Assembly: GCA_009823505.1 (NCBI GenBank)
Contig: VZQC01005757.1
Span: 592,465-656,464 of the forward strand
Length of the DNA stretch: 64,000 nt
Direction of reading: 5' to 3'
Source of the DNA: Rhizomys pruinosus
Taxonomy: Eukaryota > Chordata > Mammalia > Rodentia > Spalacidae
The position numbers and the translations under genes are program-made. The notes below the pieces were generated by a model that made no database searches, was not told the DNA's origin, and was given only the letters and a program-made list of their open reading frames with translations. Below are positions 58,621 through 64,000 of this stretch, piece after piece; position 1 is the first letter of the stretch, and every line of letters starts with the position of its first letter.

Positions 58621-58734
58621 ATTTTTTTATTTCTACCTATCAATGTATTTATTCTTTTTTCTTCATTCATTAATCTGTTTATGTTAATTTCTTAAATTGT
58701 GTTCTTTGATTTGTCAAAATATAAAATATATTGG

Positions 58735-58860
58735 GGGAAGTACGTGTCTTTAATCAGAACATTTGGGAGGCAGAAGCAGGTGAATCTCTGTGAGGTCAAG
58801 GCTGAGGTCCGTGCCATACAGAGCTACAAAGAAAAAAACCCTATCTCAAAAATAAATAAA
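58735..58860 (+). repeat. B1 SINE (old)
   Basis: tacgtgtctttaatcagaac, atttgggaggcagaagcagg, gaatctctgtgaggtcaag, then an AAATAAAT tail. Confidence 0.82.
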
Positions 58861-58941
58861 TAAATAGTCTGTAAATTTACATGTTTGTGGTTACTTTTCT
58901 ATATCTTTAATATTCAAAGACTAATTTGACCAAGTATAAAA

Positions 58942-59026
58942 TCTGACTTTTTGCAAACAGTCTTTACAGAAACCCAGCAAAACACCTTTGCTGGGTTTCT
59001 GTAAAGGCTGTTTGCAAAAAGTTAGA
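58942..59026. repeat. Near-perfect 40-bp hairpin (inverted repeat)
   Basis: Arms 58942-58981 and 58987-59026 are complementary over 40 bp with two G-T wobbles. The loop is acacc (58982-58986). It stands alone, with no SINE or L1 around it. Could be a palindromic miniature transposon remnant or fold as a pre-miRNA-like stem. Confidence 0.9.
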
Positions 59027-59029
59027 GAT

Positions 59030-59650
59030 CACTCAGATTAACTCTCCTACTTGTCCCTGTTTTGTAGTATTTGTGGGCAAAGCTGCTTCTCCACTTTCTT
59101 GCATTGTTTTTGGTTGCAGAAAATTCTTTTATCCCCTAGATGTTCTCTTTATGAAAGCCTCTTTTTGTCTGAAGCCCTGAAGATATTCTTCCCATTTTCA
59201 AAGTCAAATCTATTTATCAAAATATAGCAGTTTTCTTCACTATTTAATGTGTAGATACAGATCTTTCATTTCCAAAACAATTTCTTGACTAATTTCAAAT
59301 ATTAATCATTTTCTGATGATTTATTCTCAACTATTCAATCTCAGATTTGGCATTGAGACAAACATAACATTCTTAAAGGAAGAGACTAGAAAGTTTGGAA
59401 ACATAACACAGAAATAATAATTACAGCCAAAATTGTCATTGCATTCAATAAATAACGAATATATATTTAAAACAAGTGATTTCAGAACAAGGAAAACATT
59501 GATTCCACTTCATGCTATATGGATAAATGAACTCAAAGGAATTATGAACCTAAATACAACAGTTTGAACTCATAAAATTTCAAAATGAAAATGTTAGAGA
59601 AATCTTTTTATTATTAATGTAGGCAAATATTTTCAAATGCAAAAATCATT
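59030..59650. other. Single-copy DNA, no feature seen
   Basis: AT-rich, no recognised repeat or exon up to the L1. Confidence 0.45.
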
Positions 59651-60597
59651 CAATGTCTTTCATCAGGTTTGTTCCTAGATATTTTATTATTTTGGAGGCT
59701 ATTATGAGTGAGAAATTCTCCTTGTATTCCTTCTCCAATTGCTTCTTATTGGCACAGAGAAAGGCTTCCGATTTTTCCAGGTTAACTTTGTATCCCACCA
59801 TTTTACTGAACCTGTTGATGGTTTCTAGGAGTTTTCTGGTGGAGTTTTTGGTGTCCCTTAGGTAAACTTTCATGTTATTTGCAAAAAGGGATAGTTTGAC
59901 CTCCTCCTCTTTTCCAATTAGTACTCCTCTAATTTCCTTTTCTTGTCTCATTGCTCTCACCAGCATTTCAAGCACTATATTGAAAAGGAGTGGGGATGGG
60001 GGCAGCCTTGCTAGGTTCCTGACTTTAAGGGGAACGCTTCTAGTTTTTTCCCATTTAGGATAATGCTGGATACGGGCTTGTTGTATATGGCTTTAATTGT
60101 GTTGTGGAATGTTCCCTTCAGTCCAATTCCCTCCAGGACTTTAAACATGAAGGCATACTGAATTTTGTTGAAGGCTTTTTCAGCATCAGTTGAGATGACT
60201 GTGTGGTTCTTGTCTTTCAGTCTGTTTATGTGCTTTATGACATTCACTGATTTATGTATATTGAACCATCCCTGCATCTCTGGTATAAATCCAGCTTGGT
60301 CATGGTGGATGATTTTTTTTTTTTGATATGTGCCTGTACATGGTTTGTAAGTATTTCACTGAGAATTTTTGCATCTATGTTCATTAATGAAATGGATATA
60401 TAGTTTTCTTTTTTGGCTGTATCTTTGCCTGGTTTTGATATTAGGGTGCTATTGGCTCCATAGAAGGAATTTGGGAGATTTCCTTCCATTTCTATCCTCT
60501 TAAATAATTTGAGTAGTAGTGGCTATAGGTCTTCTTTAAATATCTTACAGAATTCTGCCATGAATACATCTGGACCTGGGCTTTTTTTAGTTGAGAG

Positions 60598-60966
60598 TTT
60601 TTTTTTTTCTTTTCTATTAAGTAACTGAATTTATTGGCCAATGCAAAATAATTTGGAAATGTTACATTAAGCATATTTAATTGGTAATAATTGATTAAAT
60701 TCTAGTTTCATATTACATGTTGACAATGTTAAGAATTCTAATGGATAAGGACAAATATAAAAGCTCACATGTGCTCATAAACAGAGACACCATTATCCTG
60801 AACACAAGAAATCACAAGTCCTCAAAGTTTGTAAGGTAAGAGAGGGGGCTGGAGACATGTACTGCTGGTGAAAAGTACTTGCTACTCTTACAGAGGACCT
60901 AAGTTTAGTTCCCAGCACCCACATCAGGCAGCTTTCAACTTCCTGTAACTTCAGCTCCAGAAGGGA
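60598..60966 (-). pseudogene. Processed retrocopy of an unknown transcript 3' end
   Basis: Minus strand: ~240 bp of non-repeat sequence ends with AATAAA (complement at 60630-60635), ~20 nt later a pure A run (T run at 60598-60608). Its 5' part contains a reverse B2 (60845-60965). Inserted in L1 ORF2 at gagttt. This layout (3'UTR with embedded SINE, poly-A signal, poly-A) is a retrotransposed mRNA or lncRNA 3' end. I do not recognise the parent. Confidence 0.65.
60845..60965 (+). repeat. B2 SINE fragment within the retrocopy
   Basis: gggggctggagacatgtactg...cagaggacctaagtttag...cccagcacccacatcaggcag; the 3' half is missing at the retrocopy's 5' truncation point. Confidence 0.82.
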
Positions 60967-61144
60967 GTTTCTTTTTATCACAGTTTCAATTTCCTTCTTT
61001 ATTATGGGTCTATTTAAGCTGTCAATCTCTTCCTGGTTAAGTCCTTGCTGGATTCCATAATGTCAGGTATTTATCCATTTCTCTTAGGTTTTCAAATTTA
61101 GTAGAGTATAGGTTTTTGAAATATTCCCATCTGAATCTTTTTGA

Positions 61145-62690
61145 ATAAAATATCTAGGAACAAACCTGACCAAAGACATTAAAAATCTCTACAATGAAAA
61201 ATTTAAATCTTTCAAGAAGGAGGTTGAGGAAGATACTAGAAAATGGAAGGACCTCCCATGCTCATGGATTGGAAGAATCAATATAGTAAAAATGACCATC
61301 CTGCCCAAAGTAATATACAGATTCAATGCAATCCCAATTAAAATTCCCATGAGCTTCTTCACAGACCTAGAAAAAGAAATCCTAAAGTTCATAGGGAGAA
61401 ACAAAAGACCCTGGATAGCCAAAGCAACCCAAAAAGAGCAATATGGGCAGGATTACCAAACCAGACTTCTAACTATATTACAGGGCTATAGTCATAAAAG
61501 CAGCCTGGTATTGGTGCAAAAACAGACCTGTAGATCAATGCAACAAAACTGAGGATCTGAACCTGAGCACATCCAATTTCAGCCACCTCATATTCGAACC
61601 AAGGGGCCAAGAAGACTCAATGGAGGAAAGACAGCATCTTCAGCAAATGGTATTGGCATAACTGGATTATCACTTGTAGAAGAATAAAACTAAACCCCTA
61701 CTTCTCACCATGTACAAAAATCAACTCCAAATGGATCAAAGACCTCAATGTGAAATCTGAAACTCTGAAAATGATATACGAAATCATTGGTAGTAACATA
61801 CAAGGCATAGGCATAAGAAAAGACTTTCTAAATCAGACAGCAGCTGCACAAAAACAAAAAGTAAGGTCAACAATTGACAAATGGGGCCTTATTAAACTTA
61901 AGAAGTTTTTTTACTGCAAAAGAAATAATCAAAGAAGTGAAGAGAAAACCCATAGAGTGGGAGGAAACCTTCACGAGTGATACACCTGATGGAGCATTAA
62001 CATCCAGAGTATATAAACTACTCAAAAAAAAAAAAAACCCACAAAGGATTAAGAAACCAAATGGCCCACTAAAAAATGGAGTCAAGGGCTGAACAGAGAC
62101 TTCACAAATGAGGAAGTAAAGATGGCAGAGAAATGTATTAAAAGGTGTTCAAGGTCCCTAATAATTAAAGAAATCCAAATTAAAACCACCTGAAGATTTC
62201 ATCTTACTCTGGTTAGACTGGCTATGATCAAGAAAACAAAGGATAACAAATGCTGGAGAGCTTGTGGGGGAAAGGGGAACACTCATCCACTGCTGGTGTG
62301 AATGCAAAACTCTTGCAACCCCTATAGAAAGCAGTGTGGAGAACCCTTAAGAAACTGAAAATGAGCCTACCACCAGACACAGTCATACCACTCCTGTTTA
62401 TATACCCACAAGACTCATCCTATCACAGAGATACATGCACATTTGGTTTATTGCAGCTCCCTTCACAGTAGCAAAGAGCTGGAAGTGATCCAAGTTTCCC
62501 TCAACTGAGGAGTGGTTAAAGAAAATGTGGTACATCTACACAATGGAATTCTATGCAGCAGTAAAGTAAGATGACATCATGAACTTTGCAGGTAAATGGA
62601 TGGAACTAGAAGCCATTATGGTAAGTGAAGTAACACAGTCCCAGAAAAACAAATGACATATAGTATCCCTCATTTGTGGATGCTAGCACC
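61145..62690 (+). pseudogene. L1 ORF2, C-terminal 500 codons, frame-broken
   Basis: Sense strand: the KYLG-like region, [31 protein letters not shown] thumb segment (61292-61400), FLNQTAAAQKQKVRSTIDKWG region (61810-61890), and the C-terminal end at about 62530-62690, stopping at tgctagcacc. Frame changes occur near 61550, 61740 and 61920 among others. This is the part of ORF2 downstream of the RT catalytic core. Confidence 0.85.
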
Positions 62691-64000
62691 TTCTTTAGAA
62701 GGCAAACTGAATAATTCCTATTTATTTCTTTGTTTTTTTAGTAAATATAATACCAAGTGTTACTCGTCAACTTGCTATGTAATTTGGAAAAGTAAAGTAA
62801 CCTTCTTTCTTTACCTGGATACAATACTACTATCAAAATGTGAAACCTTAAACATGTTTTGGAATTAACTTAGAGTTTATTTTCAGAGGTCATAATTTTG
62901 GTATATCTGGGGAATCCATATAGGCATATTTTGGAATGATATAAATTGGAAGGAACAACAGCAACAAAAAGGCTGGGTCCAAGACCTGACTGAAATAGTA
63001 AACTTATGCCCAGAACAGCAAACTTCAGCACTGAAAAATTTAAACAAGACTGAGAAAAAAATTAAAAGACATGCATGGCAGAATGCATAAGCTCTGGCAG
63101 GGAGGGGGCAAGGAAAGGGAATTGGATCTACACTTGATTAAGAAATGTGTGATGGGAGAGGGACATGGGTGTATATTCGATTGGTGCATGTTTAATTGAC
63201 GTGAGTTCAACAAGTATCCAGTTTTGCCCAGACTTTGTCTACAGGATACATGGTGTTTTAGAACTTAGTAAAAGTAAATATGTGCATATTGGACAACATT
63301 GGTTTGAAGGCTGATAAAACGGTAATGCATCTGAGTTAATTGGTGATATAAATTGCTCTTGTCCACATTAGCTTTAACTAAAATCAGTATAACAATTACT
63401 TTGGGATTGATATAAACAAATGTTCTCTATAATTTTGCTGTCATATAGTATCACCTGGTAGCAATCTCTTTCACCTATAGGATGATTGAACTCAAAAATA
63501 AACTTTGTTTCCCAAGTTAATCACATACAGTAACCCAAAACAGCATGAGTGAACTTGATGAAATCTGTGCCTTGATTCCACCCTATAGGTATGTATAAAA
63601 CAACTGCTTTTTTGAGACTCATGGGTCAAAAATAAAAACCTTAAATAAAAAACGGGGGATATAGATATATATGAAAACTTTTTATCAAAAAACCTTGCAA
63701 CCCAAATCTTAAAACTAACTATGGGAAAGGATTTGTATGTTCCAACAGGCCAGAGTATCACCAACTTAATGGCTGAGAAAGAAAATGCAGCTTTGCAGTG
63801 AATAGGATATACCAGAAAGTTCCAGCAGAAGGATTGACTCCTCTGGGCATTGAAGGGAAGAAATGCCTCAGATTGCTGCAGACATCAGGCCCCTTTGTGG
63901 ATCCTACTAGTAACAACTATTTTTAATGATTCCTAATGAAGCTTACCTTCTAGGTGCCGCAAAGGTTTTAATACAAGAGACTTTCTTAACTCCCCCCCAT
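62691..64000 (+). other. L1 3'UTR with two fused 3' modules
   Basis: 62870-63130 matches the terminal module of the older family (as at 19.6 and 52.1 kb), including its G-rich tract. It does not end in poly-A and runs on into the 3'UTR of the young family (gacgtgagttcaacaagtatcc at 63200; aaaactaactatggg at 63712). The extension continues past the window. Confidence 0.7.

Larger units (their letters stand above)
59652..61140 (-). pseudogene. Inverted L1 ORF2, reverse-transcriptase half
   Basis: Minus-strand frames carry, in order, [20 protein letters not shown], the [12 protein letters not shown] segment of the palm, the catalytic-loop region LSLFANNMKVYL (where L1 has FADD), and KYLGTNLMKDIE. 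Both catalytic aspartates of the loop are changed to Asn. Frameshifts separate the pieces. The element cannot make an active RT. Confidence 0.88.
59652..64000 (+). mobile_element. L1 with inverted 5' segment, runs off window end
   Basis: 59652-61140 is reverse ORF2 (reverse transcriptase half); from 61145 the sequence is sense ORF2 to 62690 and then 3'UTR to the window edge. Both segments begin with the same ~30 bp (aatatctaggaacaaacctg), a short overlap at the inversion point typical of twin priming. A 370-bp retrocopy interrupts the inverted part. Coding frames are broken by several indels and stops, so the copy is dead and older than the 53.7-kb copy. Its 3' TSD is outside the window. Confidence 0.85.

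Noticed and set aside
1..64000. CRISPR array, operon, phage or plasmid features
   Set aside because: No regularly spaced short repeats, no ribosome-binding-site-led gene runs. SINE, L1 and LTR content shows rodent nuclear DNA.

Overview
The window is non-coding, repeat-dense DNA from a muroid rodent nuclear genome, most likely a cricetid (hamster, vole or deer-mouse group) and not Mus or Rattus. The placement rests on many B2 SINEs with tRNA-derived heads and an extended body, together with B1, ID-like and MIR SINEs, rodent L1 (Lx-like) 3'UTRs, and a young L1 family with ~200-bp GC-rich promoter monomers. I recognise no host protein-coding exon, tRNA, rRNA, CRISPR array or prokaryotic feature. 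The species call is inference; the repeat classes are read directly from the sequence.

Layout. 0-6 kb: B2/B1/MIR copies in AT-rich single-copy DNA. 6.05-8.16 kb: a complete, very young non-autonomous ERVL-MaLR-type LTR element (two ~354-bp LTRs with three differences, Leu-type primer site, 5-bp target duplication). 9.4-21 kb: old Lx-like L1 fragments, one with a 5' inversion, and a young 5'-truncated L1 3' end at 12.6 kb. 21-36 kb: B2 and B1 copies (three B2 in a row at 30.6-31.4 kb), five ~390-bp LTR-like copies in the window as a whole, and a long pyrimidine microsatellite at 33.3 kb. 36.4-44.8 kb: one near full-length L1 on the minus strand with promoter monomers, ORF1, ORF2 and a ~2.5-kb 3'UTR. 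Its sequence is riddled with small indels and looks like uncorrected long-read gap fill. 45-52 kb: old LTR, L1 and SINE fragments. 52.7-64 kb: nested L1s with 5' inversions (twin priming), one with a candidate ~1.2-kb 3' transduction, plus a processed retrocopy and a near-perfect 40-bp hairpin.

Nothing here works together as a gene system; the biology is retrotransposition. The same L1 machinery explains the TSD-flanked B2 copies, the inverted L1s, the retrocopy and the transduction. The points most worth following are the probable assembly artefact at 36.4-44.8 kb, the modular and unusually long L1 3'UTR, the intact young MaLR element, the twin-primed/transduced L1 nest, and the palindromes at 51.83 and 58.94 kb.
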